DNA of 25,061 nt from an uncultured Lachnospiraceae bacterium (GCA_910585895.1 CAJUHY010000040.1:1-25061); one strand, 5' to 3'. Shown: positions 7,971 through 16,901, numbered from the stretch's first letter. Notes: generated by a model not told the origin, from the sequence alone. A program made the numbers and translations.

Positions 7971-8646
7971 AGGGGGAGGAAAGCCCAGTGATTCCAGAGC
8001 TGGGAAGAGAAGGGACAGAAATAGAAAAGTAGGGGTAAGGGTACCGGAGCTGGGGTATTACCTGATTGTGACAGATACAAAGGAAACAGAAAAGAATTTT
8101 TTTGAAGGGCTGCGTGACAGTATTCCACCGGAACTGAAAGACCGTCTGGTGATAAAAGTAGAGAAAGCAAAGACAATTGAATTAGTGGAGAAAGCATTGG
8201 AACTTGCTGGCAAGGAGACGCAATACCGAATGCCCTGGATTGTGTTTGACAGGGATCAGGTAAAGGATTTTGACGAGATAATCAAAGTTGCTAAGGAAAA
8301 TGGAGTTGGGCAGGGATGGTCCAATCCATGTTTTGAAATATGGCTGTATGCATATTTTGGTGAAATGCCTGTAATTATAGATTCTGTTACATGTTGTGAC
8401 CGTTTTGCCGATAAATTTGAAAAAATTACGAGGCAGAAGTATTCTAAAAATGATAAAGATATATATCAGAAGTTGAAGCGGCATGGAAATGAGGAGAAAG
8501 CAATTCTATTGGCGGAGAAATCTTTGCAGAAATGTGTGGAGGATGGCAAGAGGAAACCGTCAGAAATGTGTCCGGCAAGTATGGTTCAGCGGTTAGTAGG
8601 GGAGATACAGGGGAAGATAGGGAAGTATCATGATAATGTCAGATAA
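7960..8646 (+). CDS. RloB/AbiLii-like protein, probable Toprim-fold effector
   Basis: A 228-residue protein matching RloB. It has a basic N-terminal tail (residues 1-25), then VTDTKETEKNFFEGL (about 37-51) in place of the common EGxxTE motif. The acidic motif VFDRDQV is around 95-101, and NPCFEIWLYAYF starts at N122; this is the strongly conserved SNPxFExW block of the family. These acidic clusters are what a Toprim-like nuclease would use. Its ATG lies inside the ATPase gene (11-bp overlap), so the two are translationally coupled. The RloB family partners AAA ATPases in abortive-infection pairs. Asp instead of Gly-Glu in the first motif is a possible departure worth checking against the family. 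Confidence 0.8.
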   Translation: MGNKGGGKPSDSRAGKRRDRNRKVGVRVPELGYYLIVTDTKETEKNFFEGLRDSIPPELKDRLVIKVEKAKTIELVEKALELAGKETQYRMPWIVFDRDQVKDFDEIIKVAKENGVGQGWSNPCFEIWLYAYFGEMPVIIDSVTCCDRFADKFEKITRQKYSKNDKDIYQKLKRHGNEEKAILLAEKSLQKCVEDGKRKPSEMCPASMVQRLVGEIQGKIGKYHDNVR

Positions 8647-8672
8647 TTTAATTTGAGCAGGAGGGGATAAGG

Positions 8673-10214
8673 ATGGATTTACCAAATACAAAAGACCCCA
8701 GAAATGCATTAGCGAGTTGGAATGGCTATGAATTTCAGGGACAGATTGCGTTGATTGTAGTCTTGGAGAGGATGATTGGCAAAGAGTTTCCGATAGAGAA
8801 ATGTGAACTCCTGCTTGAAGATTTGGAAGATTTTTCGATTTATGCTGAGGGCAGGAGAGTCAGTACGCATCAGGTAAAAGCTACCAAGGATAACAGTATT
8901 AAGGACTGCCAGGAAGCCTTATATAAAATGGCTTTGGGACTTCAAAATAGTAATACGGATAAGCAAACCAAGGCCTATCTTCACACAAGTAATAAATTGG
9001 ATACGGAAGATTGGGATATCAAGGTCAAAGAAGTAATAGAAAGATTTGTCCCGGAGACAGAAAAAGATTTAAAAAAGGCGCTTTCTGATGATGTTGAAAT
9101 CACCGGGAAGATAAAAAAACTAAAAGAACGTTTTAACAAAAAGGGAACATTCAAAACGTATAGAAATGGGCTATGGGAAGCTATATACCGTCTCATGGAC
9201 GAAGTATCAGAGGAATCAGAAATATTGAGTGGGAATCTGAGACGTGCGATAGAAGAATATCTGAAAAGTCTGGATAAAGTTGATTTGTCAAAAGATAATA
9301 TTTTGAACAGGATTCGATACTATGATTACCGAAATCATGTTAATGTGGACAGGAAAAGCACAAGGGAACGTATAAAGGAATTGATTCGGGAGTATTGGGG
9401 AGAAGAAAAAGCCGAACTGCGGGAGAAAAACATAGATAATTATCGTTTGGAACTGCAGGAACAGATACATTGTTATGTTGCAGATAATCATGAAAATGAG
9501 CCAAATCGGAAAGGCATTCCGTTTTCTGTATTTGAACGAATTTTAAATCAGACAAGCCTTGGAACTAGGGAATATAAAATATTGAGGAATAAAGATATCT
9601 TTTATGAAAAATTGGAAGAGTATTGTGAGGAGTGTCAATTTGAAAGAGGAGACCAACTGAGCGGCTGCGGGAAGTGTGATTTGCATGAGAAAAAATTATG
9701 GTTTCAAGAATTGTCTGTCGTTGAACTGGAAAGAGTATTCCATTTAATGTCGCCGCATGTCAATAAAATTCTGGATGAAGATAGTAATATTGTAGATGTG
9801 GCTGGTCTTGCAGACAGTTATTTTTATACGCTGAACAATATGGACTTTGGAAAGATTGTACATAATGCCAAAGTAATATACCAAAATGGAAAAGATAATT
9901 GTATCCTGACAGATATCAATATTCCCAAAAGCCAGGCAATTAGAGAAGGGATTGGCAGAGGGCTTACGGAGAATGAGACCATAGACAAGATTTGCAGCGG
10001 TATCTTGGAAAACAGGGAGTTTGCGAAAGAGAGGATGGAGATTGATGCCCTGATAGTTTCTGATCAGAAAGAGGAGAAAATAAGGCTTAAAGATATGTGC
10101 AGACGGCTGACCGAATCAGCCAGAGCAGAAGATGATTGGTCATATCTGAAAATAACAGCGAAGAAAGATATATGTTTATGGGATGCTGAAAAATTTGTAA
10201 GTGAGAATAAATAA
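8673..10214 (+). CDS. lmuA-like: Lamassu/ABC-3C effector with Cap4-like N-terminal nuclease
   Basis: A 513-residue protein. The N-terminal ASWNGYEFQGQIAL (about 14-27) followed by LEDLEDF (48-54) and HQVKAT (66-71) matches the PD-(D/E)xK layout of Cap4/DUF4297 nucleases, with E49/D53 and Q67-x-K69 as probable active-site residues. A CxxC-x10-CxxC pair (C318, C321, C332, C335) could bind zinc. The C-terminal part would be the effector's docking region for the ATPase complex. It is followed by the middle component and an SMC-like ATPase, the gene order of Lamassu/DdmABC and ABC-three-component systems. The gap to RloB is only 26 bp, with AGGAGGGG at 8660-8667 just before the ATG. DNA cleavage is expected by family, not shown. 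Confidence 0.8.
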   Translation: MDLPNTKDPRNALASWNGYEFQGQIALIVVLERMIGKEFPIEKCELLLEDLEDFSIYAEGRRVSTHQVKATKDNSIKDCQEALYKMALGLQNSNTDKQTKAYLHTSNKLDTEDWDIKVKEVIERFVPETEKDLKKALSDDVEITGKIKKLKERFNKKGTFKTYRNGLWEAIYRLMDEVSEESEILSGNLRRAIEEYLKSLDKVDLSKDNILNRIRYYDYRNHVNVDRKSTRERIKELIREYWGEEKAELREKNIDNYRLELQEQIHCYVADNHENEPNRKGIPFSVFERILNQTSLGTREYKILRNKDIFYEKLEEYCEECQFERGDQLSGCGKCDLHEKKLWFQELSVVELERVFHLMSPHVNKILDEDSNIVDVAGLADSYFYTLNNMDFGKIVHNAKVIYQNGKDNCILTDINIPKSQAIREGIGRGLTENETIDKICSGILENREFAKERMEIDALIVSDQKEEKIRLKDMCRRLTESARAEDDWSYLKITAKKDICLWDAEKFVSENK

Positions 10215-10229
10215 AAGGGGACTGGATGT

Positions 10230-10985
10230 ATGGAACATAAGAGAGAAATGTTTGATTTGGTAGATAGTATTTTAAGAACAAATAATTATCAAACTGTAAT
10301 TGGGAAAGAGGAGATTAGCAGTTATATAAAGGGCGTAATTAATGGAGCGGAATTTTCCTGTGCCCTCTATGAATCAAAAGAACAATGTGTTCAATATGTT
10401 CTTGTGTTGGACATTGGAAACGCCGACATGAAAAATTTGGATTTAGGGAATCGGCAAAGAACTTTGTATAGGAATCTGCAGGAGTTGGGAGATAGATTAG
10501 AGCCAGAATTTGATAAAAATGTAACGCTATTGCTTTGCGCGGAGGGAACGATTGAAAATGAAAGTTTGGAAAGGGAAGTATTAAAGCTGGAGGAAAATCC
10601 TTATTGCTTTAAATAATTAGCGCTCACCTATACGCAGGAAGAACTCAGTAATCTTGAGGGAAATATGGGAAAAAAGGATTTGTGGGATTATATGCAGCAA
10701 AGGCTGAAGTTGTTAAATGAGGGAAAAATAGAGTTTGATGAAATATCGAAAACAATTTTAAAGCTGCTGATAAAAATGCCGTTTTTGCCTGTAAATGCGG
10801 TGAGGGAACAGACAAAAAAGAATTTGATGGATATAATAGAAAATAGCTTAGATGACAAAAGATTAATTTTCTGGAACGACATCAAAGAAATGAACTTAAC
10901 AGAAATTGAAGAAATAAAAGATTATACAGGGGAGGAACTTGATAGTTTTCTGTGTAAATGGTATACAGAGGAGGAGAAAAAATAA
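10230..10985 (+). pseudogene. lmuC-like (interrupted): ABC-3C/Lamassu middle component split by an in-frame TAA
   Basis: One frame of 252 codons runs from ATG 10230 to TAA 10983-10985, with a single TAA at 10614-10616 (codon 129). Both halves share the same frame. The bases after the stop read on as LALTYTQEELSNLEGN, so residues just before (EENPYCFK) and after it form a plausible continuous domain. This points to a nonsense change, with AAA to TAA the simplest, rather than two genes. Middle components are small helper subunits that bridge effector and ATPase. The N-terminal half has beta-strand-like patches (VQYVLVLDIG); the C-terminal half is helical. The gene starts 15 bp after the effector gene and overlaps the ATPase start (TAATG). 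Confidence 0.75.
10665..10985 (+). CDS. C-terminal half of the middle component as a possible separate product
   Basis: If the TAA at 10614 is real, a ribosome could restart at ATG 10665, in the same frame, giving a 106-residue helical protein. A weak GAGGG lies 4 nt upstream, so a restart would be poor. Split middle components that function as two chains are conceivable, but the sequence between the stop and this ATG still looks like coding DNA. The broken-gene reading is therefore preferred. Confidence 0.35.
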   Translation: MGKKDLWDYMQQRLKLLNEGKIEFDEISKTILKLLIKMPFLPVNAVREQTKKNLMDIIENSLDDKRLIFWNDIKEMNLTEIEEIKDYTGEELDSFLCKWYTEEEKK

Positions 10986-13372
10986 TGGGATATCGTCTAA
11001 AGAAATTAGTGATACATAATTTTAAATTATTTTCTCATATAGAGATAAATATAGATGAAAATAATCTTGTAATGTTGGATGGACCCAATGGGTATGGGAA
11101 AACCAGTATTTTTGATGCGCTGGAGTATTTGTTTACTGGAGATGTAAAAAGAATTTCTGAAAATAAAGTCTGTAAAACGAACATATCATTTGAGGAAGAC
11201 TGCTTAATAAAAAATCCATCAGATGGGACTCAAACATATGTGGCAGGGATATTTGATGAAGAAGAAAAGTATAAAATTATAAGGAAACTTTTAGAAGGCA
11301 AGGGTTCTGAGAATAATCCTTCAAAAATAAAATCAAGGACGAAAACAACGTTAGTCTGGGATGGGAAAGCTGTCTGTGAAGATACTGATATTGAAGAAGC
11401 AAATAGCGAAATATCATTGTGCTTAGGGAAAGGTATTTTAGATCATTATTTGCAATTTTACTATGTCTCGCAGGAAGGTCGTCTGCAGTTTTTGTCAAAG
11501 TCAGAGGAAAACAGGAATGCCGAGCTGCAGAAACTTTTTGGAATTGAGAAAGAGGAGGAAAATTATCAAAAAGTTGATAAATCATTGAAAGTATTTCAGA
11601 ATTTGAAGAAGAAATATTCTGGAGAGTTTGAGACGAAGAAGCAAGAAGTAAAAAATATAGAAAAAGAGATGGAAGGAATTGATAAAGAGTCGCAAGTAAC
11701 ATATAAGGATTTAATTGCAGATAATGAGCTCAAATATCCGCTGTGGAATCAGGAGCATCCCAGGATAGAAAATAAAGATAAACTTTTAGAAATGGCAGAA
11801 AGAGTTCGTGCAGCCGGATATTTTTCGCGAGAGATAGGTTTGTATAGAAAGGACAAGAAAAATAATTGGATAGAAGATAAGATAAAAGATAAAGAGACCT
11901 TGAAAAAATTTCTGTATTTAAATGGGCATTCAGAAGAATTGGATTCTTTAAAAACAGAGCTGGAGCAGTATCATGAAATATTGAAGATTTTAGAGGCGGC
12001 TGAGCGAGAGGCAGGTGGGGGTGATTATGAAAAATATAATTATAAGAGACTGAAAGAAATCCTAAATTTACAAGTAGATTTAGAAGAAGTAACAAGAATT
12101 AAGAATGAGATTAAAGATTGCCGAAAGAATGTAAAAGCCGAAGATACAGCAAGAGACAAAATTACCAGATTGCAAGAGCAGCTGAAGAAAGAGTGGGAGG
12201 CTTGGCAGGATAGTGAGTATAAAGGACTGCCAGATAACCAGTGTCCGTTATGTGGGCATCCTTATAAAAATAAAGATGTGTTAATGCAGACCTTAGATAC
12301 ATGCCGGGCAGCGCTTGAGAGCGGGAAAGAAGATTCGCAGAAGCAGGTAGACCAGAATATTAATAGTTTGAAAGAAGTGTACGATTTACACTGCAAAATA
12401 CCGATAGAGGAATATTTGGCTAAGTATAAGTATCATGGGAGTGATATCTGCAAGGAGTTATACAAAGACTGGGATAAAATATCGAGAGGCTATCGGTCCT
12501 TTATAGAAGAAAGCGAGGAATATGGAATTTCCAATAAATATACGATTACGGAAGAAGATTTTGATAAAGCAGATGAAATTGCAGGGGAATTTATTGTCTG
12601 GCTAAAAGAATTGAAATCTGTACTTTCGGACGAGTATTATGACCATAAAGAGAAATACCAGTATGATAATATTTTATCGCTGGACTATCAGAATAGTAGA
12701 GAGAAAGTCAAGGTCATAACAGAGGAAGAAGTAGAAGCAAAAATACGTTATGTTGAACAAGAATATTATGGGGGGAGACAAAAGGAATTAGAAGTGAAAA
12801 AAGAAGAACAGAGGACATTAGAGGAAAGAGTGAAAAAGCTTGCTGCAGTAGAAGAACATTTAAAAAAATTACGTGCCAATGTTAAAAAATATATTGACGA
12901 TTATAAATCAGAACTGGTTAATCAGTTAAAAATTCCGTTTTATCTGTACTCGGGAAGGATCCTGCAAAATTATCCGGGCGGATTGGGGATATGGATGCAG
13001 GAAGTAAAAGGTGGGAAAATTCGTTTTGCAACAGAGCGCAGAAAAGAGCATGATGTGTTATATACATTAAGTTCGGGGCAGTTGTCGGCTGTTGCCATTG
13101 CGATTGCACTTACCTTGAATAAAACATATGCACAACAGAATTTAAAATGTATGTTTATCGATGACCCCATTCAAACTATGGATGAATTGAATATTGCATC
13201 TTTTGTGGAAGTTCTGAGAACTGATTTTACGGAGTATCAGTTTATCTTATCTACGCATGAAGATGATTTTTCAGATTATATCCGTTATAAGTTTGACAGA
13301 TATGGATTGTCAAATTGTTCTGTTGAGGTTCAAACCCTTGATAAAGGGACAATAGAGAAAAGCATATTGTAA
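10985..13372 (+). CDS. lmuB-like: Lamassu/ABC-3C SMC-like ATPase with Rad50-type zinc hook
   Basis: A 795-residue SMC/Rad50-like ATPase. ATG 10985 is chosen because GAGGAGGAG at 10969-10977 precedes it and it overlaps the previous stop (TAATG); the longer frame from 10958 would put that site inside the gene. Motifs in order: an N-terminal LVIHNFKLF strand, Walker A GPNGYGKTS (33-41), a long coiled coil, a central CPLC (C420, C423) that can form a zinc hook, a second coiled-coil arm, the ABC signature LSSGQ (695-699), Walker B MFIDDP (723-728) and an STHED switch segment with H758. Such proteins bind DNA or DNA ends and activate the partner nuclease. No lesion is seen, although the adjacent middle component is broken. 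Confidence 0.88.
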   Translation: MGYRLKKLVIHNFKLFSHIEINIDENNLVMLDGPNGYGKTSIFDALEYLFTGDVKRISENKVCKTNISFEEDCLIKNPSDGTQTYVAGIFDEEEKYKIIRKLLEGKGSENNPSKIKSRTKTTLVWDGKAVCEDTDIEEANSEISLCLGKGILDHYLQFYYVSQEGRLQFLSKSEENRNAELQKLFGIEKEEENYQKVDKSLKVFQNLKKKYSGEFETKKQEVKNIEKEMEGIDKESQVTYKDLIADNELKYPLWNQEHPRIENKDKLLEMAERVRAAGYFSREIGLYRKDKKNNWIEDKIKDKETLKKFLYLNGHSEELDSLKTELEQYHEILKILEAAEREAGGGDYEKYNYKRLKEILNLQVDLEEVTRIKNEIKDCRKNVKAEDTARDKITRLQEQLKKEWEAWQDSEYKGLPDNQCPLCGHPYKNKDVLMQTLDTCRAALESGKEDSQKQVDQNINSLKEVYDLHCKIPIEEYLAKYKYHGSDICKELYKDWDKISRGYRSFIEESEEYGISNKYTITEEDFDKADEIAGEFIVWLKELKSVLSDEYYDHKEKYQYDNILSLDYQNSREKVKVITEEEVEAKIRYVEQEYYGGRQKELEVKKEEQRTLEERVKKLAAVEEHLKKLRANVKKYIDDYKSELVNQLKIPFYLYSGRILQNYPGGLGIWMQEVKGGKIRFATERRKEHDVLYTLSSGQLSAVAIAIALTLNKTYAQQNLKCMFIDDPIQTMDELNIASFVEVLRTDFTEYQFILSTHEDDFSDYIRYKFDRYGLSNCSVEVQTLDKGTIEKSIL

Positions 13373-13442
13373 TGATTAGGCATTTTGCACAAAATCCAAC
13401 TCAAAAATCAATGTTTTCTTACAAAATTTTATCCTAATGTGC

Positions 13443-13448
13443 TATAAT
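13443..13448 (+). promoter_or_regulatory. Candidate -10 box for the surface-protein gene
   Basis: An exact TATAAT lies 46 bp before the preferred ATG at 13495. The -35 is weak: CTTACA at 13418-13423 gives 19-bp spacing. The 13373-13442 stretch is otherwise A/T-rich and holds only a short ATTTTG-CA-CAAAAT palindrome (13382-13395) behind the Lamassu ATPase gene. Confidence 0.35.
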
Positions 13449-13494
13449 AAATCCGATTATATTTATTTTTTAGTCTAAGAAAGGGATGAGAGAA

Positions 13495-15232
13495 ATGGTA
13501 AAAAGATTTTGGAGGAAAGCAAATTCATTACTGCTAGTCGCTGCTATGACAGCGACTCTGCTGCCAGCACAGATGGCTTCTGCTGCTGGTTCGGATGGTG
13601 CGGCGGGGGCTTCCATACCGCAGCAGCAGACAGATGGTATGGAGGGGTATTATTTTTCGCAGCGGACAGATAGTAACGATGCTTCCGTCTTGGATGCGGC
13701 TGCAGTGACTGGAAAGGAATACACGGTGATAAAAGGCAATACACCGGTCCTTCCGGCGAAGGCTCTAGTAACATCAGATAATGGGGCTATGGCTCCGGCA
13801 GATATACAGTGGGCACAGTGGGATGAAAGCCTGGAGGCCGGAAAGCATACGGTAATGGGTACGGCAAATGGGTATCAGCTTACAGCTACCGTCAATGTGC
13901 TGCCGTGTGATGAGGAAGTAGCGGATGCAGTGGCAATGGGCACAAGTGACAGTTCAGCACAGGAAAAGGCAGATGCAATCCATTCTTTGAAGGGATATAA
14001 GGGCCTGTTTGTGGCGGAATATGATATCGTTCCCAATGACGTTAAAACTACACATGACAGGGCAGTCATCTATCTGCCGGAGAAAATGACCGATGGCACA
14101 GCCATTGATGCGGAAAGCGGACTTTGCAAACTGGGAGGCGGTTGAGAGTGCGCTGACCAGCGCTGAGAGGGTACTGAACAGGGCGAGCGCCACCAAAGCC
14201 CAGGTGCAGGCGGCAGAAGAAAGTTTGAACATAAAATTAATTACCGTAACGGAAAAGGAAACCGCAGAGGCAAAAGAGGCGATGGAGAATTCTGTTGCAG
14301 CAGCCGAGCAGAAAGTTCAGGAAATAAAAGAATCTGAATATACGCCGGCAAGCGTGAAAGCATTGAAGGATGCCCTGGAGGCTTGTAAAAATCTTAATCC
14401 AGAGACGGCAACCAAAGTGGATTACGATAGTAAAAAAGAAGCGTTAGACACTGCAATGAAAGGGCTTGCTAAGCTGGCGGATAAGGCTGCATTAAACCAA
14501 GCGATTGCCGAGGCAAAGGCTAAGAAAGAAGCAGAATATGAGGCTGCAAGTTTTAAAAATATGCAGCAGAAATTAAACAATGCCAACGCAGTTGCAGCCA
14601 ATGTCAATGCCACACAAGCAGAAGTTGATAAAGCCAGAAATGATTTGCTTGCTGCCGTAAACGGACTTGTTAAGCTGGAGGTAAAAACACCGGAGGTCAA
14701 AGTAACTTCTGTCAAGCCTGCAGCTAAAACATATAAAATTGCTGTGGGCAAGAAGCTTGATTTGAAGAAAGTGTTTACCGTTTCCCCACAGAATGCAAGC
14801 AACAAGAAACTTACCTATTCTATTGATACGAAGATTGCCGGCTATGCTTCTATCAAGTCAGGCGTAGTGACGGTGAAGAAAAAAGCGGCAGGTAAGACTG
14901 TGGTTGTCAGAGCAACAGCAGCTGACGGAAGCGGCAAGACGGCGATTGTTAAAATTAAAGTTATGAAGAATGCCGTTACGAAGATTACAGTCAAGAAAAA
15001 ATCGCTTACAGTAAAGGCAGGTAAGAAAGTTACGATTAAGCCTGTGGTTAAGACAAATGGCAAGAAGGCCAACAAGACATTATCTTATACATCGTCTAAC
15101 TCCAAGCTTGCAACGGTTAAGAACGGTGTTGTCACCACGAAGAAAGGCAAGACAGGGAAGGTGACTATCACGATTAAGTCCACCGATGGTACAAACAAGA
15201 GTGCAAAGGTGAAGATTAATATCAAAAAATAA
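13495..15232 (+). pseudogene. Secreted FIVAR/Ig-repeat surface protein, frameshifted
   Basis: Two frames together make one exported protein. The first (to 14145) begins with a clear signal peptide (basic MVKRFWRK, a hydrophobic core, an ASAA-like cleavage site). A Big_4-like Ig segment follows (W-A-Q-W-D-E-S-L then G-K-H-T-V-M-G-T-A-N-G-Y), then a beta-rich start of another domain. The second frame takes over at about 14105-14116, where KADFANWEAVESAL begins. It holds about three FIVAR-type helical repeats and two Lys-rich Big_2-like Ig domains to the stop at 15232. ATG 13495 fits AAAGGG at 13480-13485 better than ATG 13486. The beta-rich domain is cut short at the junction, so a larger internal deletion is as likely as a one-base slip. 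The protein was probably cell-surface-exposed. Confidence 0.7.
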
Positions 15233-15254
15233 TCTATAAGCAGGAAATGAAAAG

Positions 15255-15294
15255 AGCAGCCGCCTCACGAACCATGAGGCGGCTGCTACTTTTT
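15255..15294. terminator. Bidirectional terminator between two convergent genes
   Basis: A perfect 13-bp G+C-rich stem (15255-15267 with 15275-15287) with a 7-nt loop is followed by TTTTT (15290-15294) on the plus strand. On the minus strand it is followed by a short T-rich tract, the complement of AAAA at 15250-15253. It serves the surface-protein gene and, in reverse, the chemotaxis-receptor remnant. Confidence 0.85.
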
Positions 15295-15328
15295 GTTATG
15301 TACAGAAACCTGAACATAAACTACAATT

Positions 15329-16805
15329 CTATTGGATACGGAACTGTCCAATTAAATGATTCAATGTTTTTGCCTGTGCGGACAGTTCATTGAAAATTGT
15401 TGCGCTTTCCGCAGCGGCAGATGAATTGTCCTCTATTACTTTGGAAACCTCTTTGATTCTGTTTTCCACAGAGATAATCATTTTCTGGTGGCATCGATTA
15501 ACTGTTCCATCTTTGTGTCCGCTTCGGCGGCATAGCCTGTCGCCCGGTCAACCAAATTGCTGGCATTGCTGCAGCGGGTTGTACTGTTTTGAATCTGTTC
15601 GGTGATGTCCGTGATATTGGACACCAGTCCGCTCATAGAAAGTTTTTGCTGTATCGTTCCTTCGGATAAAGCCTGTGCGCCGGCAGATACCTGATTTGCA
15701 CCGCTGTCCACCTGACTGGCAATCTGAGTAATATCACGCATTACCTCCACCAGGTGGGAACGGATGCTCTTGAGGCTTTCAGCGAGAATTTTGAAATCGC
15801 CGCTGTAATAAGATTCATTTTTCTCCACGTCCACGGCGATATTGCCGGCTGCCATCTCACCGAGAATCCGGCCAATATCATCAGTCGTTTTTCGCAGGCA
15901 TTCACACACATGGTGGATGGTTTGCGCAATCATGCCTATTTCGTCTTTCCTGCCGTAGAATGCTTCTAATTCCTGGTCAGCGGAGAGTTCCAGGTTGCCG
16001 AGACGACGGATAGATTTTTCCATTACCATCAGTTCCCGGCCTTCGCGGAACAGGATTAACAGAGTAAAAAGTATGATGACTGCTGCGACTGCTGCGCATA
16101 AAATACCTACGTTAGTGCGTAGGGAGTTATCCTCATGGTACAGATATGTGCCGTTTTCCACATTTAAAAACACATATTCCTTATTAGGAAGACCTTTAAT
16201 GTCTAAATTGAGCAATGAATCCATCAGCCGGCTGGCAAATACGTCTGCGCCTACGTAGCCAATACATTCTTTGCCCTCAAAAAGAGGATAATACATAGAG
16301 ATTATCATGCTTCAGGTTCCTGGTGATTTCATGATGCCTAGATTGGTAAGCTGAGGTTGAGCAAGGATTGTTTTTTGGAATTCTTTCAGCGAATCGCCTT
16401 CTCGCGTGGTGATGCCAATGGCGTCCTGAGAGGTATGTGTGAGAACATAGGTAGAGGGGGTTGCGATATAGAGCCCTTCAAAAACACCTTTGACTGCTGC
16501 AAAATCTTCTGTGTATTTCTGCCCTTTTTGTAAAAACTCGGGATTTTGCGGGGCGGCCAAAAGTTCGTGAACTTACTGCTGAGTGCGAATGCGGTCATAT
16601 ATTCCTCGGCAGAAGCCACATAATCATTGATAATAGCGGCCCGGGATTCTACGGCATCAATCATTTGGTTGGTAATATTGTTTTCGACCATAGAAGCAAC
16701 GCGGCTAGATACGGTGAACCAGAGCAACAACATGCCCGCAAAAGTAATGAGGGTGGTTATGCTGCTGATACGTGTTGCAAGTTTGCGGTTTGATAGAAAT
16801 TTCAT
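15329..16805 (-). pseudogene. Methyl-accepting chemotaxis protein, multiply disrupted
   Basis: The leftward gene starts at ATG 16805, with GCAGGAGGGA just upstream, and ends at TAG 15329-15331. It shows a first membrane helix (about residues 13-33), an extracytoplasmic dCache-like sensor, a second helix (VGILCAAVAAVIILFTLLIL), HAMP and receptor-type coiled coil. Lesions: a frameshift near the AAAA at 16559-16562; an in-frame TGA at 16312-16314 between ...IMKSPGT and SMIISMYYPLFEGKE; a one-base loss near the TTTT at 15481-15484, after which the final 50 codons (ending in SAQAKTLNHLIGQFRIQ) are restored in another frame. The conserved receptor tip (QTNILALNAA...EAARAGE) is absent between the last frames, so about 100 or more codons also seem deleted. 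The receptor cannot signal. Confidence 0.85.
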
Positions 16806-16842
16806 GAAAGTCCCTCCTGCATTAATAATTTAAATGATATGC

Positions 16843-16901
16843 CGGATAACTTTCGGATTTCTTTTGGTAGAAATGAACAGTTATCCGTTTTTTTGCCGAA
16901 A
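16843..16901. repeat. Nested inverted repeats upstream of the chemotaxis-receptor remnant
   Basis: CGGATAACT at 16843-16851 pairs with AGTTATCCG at 16879-16887. An alternative CTTTCGG/CCGAAAG pair (16850-16856 with 16896-16902) overlaps it. Seven T (16888-16894) follow the first pair on the plus strand, but no plus-strand gene ends here. The site lies in the 158-bp gap between the charged orphan and the receptor start, so it may be a mutually exclusive leader structure or an operator. The rest of the gap shows nothing else. Confidence 0.35.

Noticed and set aside
6675..8646. PARIS (AriA/AriB) as the identity of the two-gene defence module
   Set aside because: The second gene carries RloB-type blocks (VFDRDQ, NPCFEIW) rather than a DUF4435-type pattern, so RloA/RloB (AbiL-like) fits better.
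13382..13395. A terminator after the Lamassu ATPase gene
   Set aside because: The palindrome has only 6-bp A/T-rich arms and no T run directly after it, so termination is not supported.
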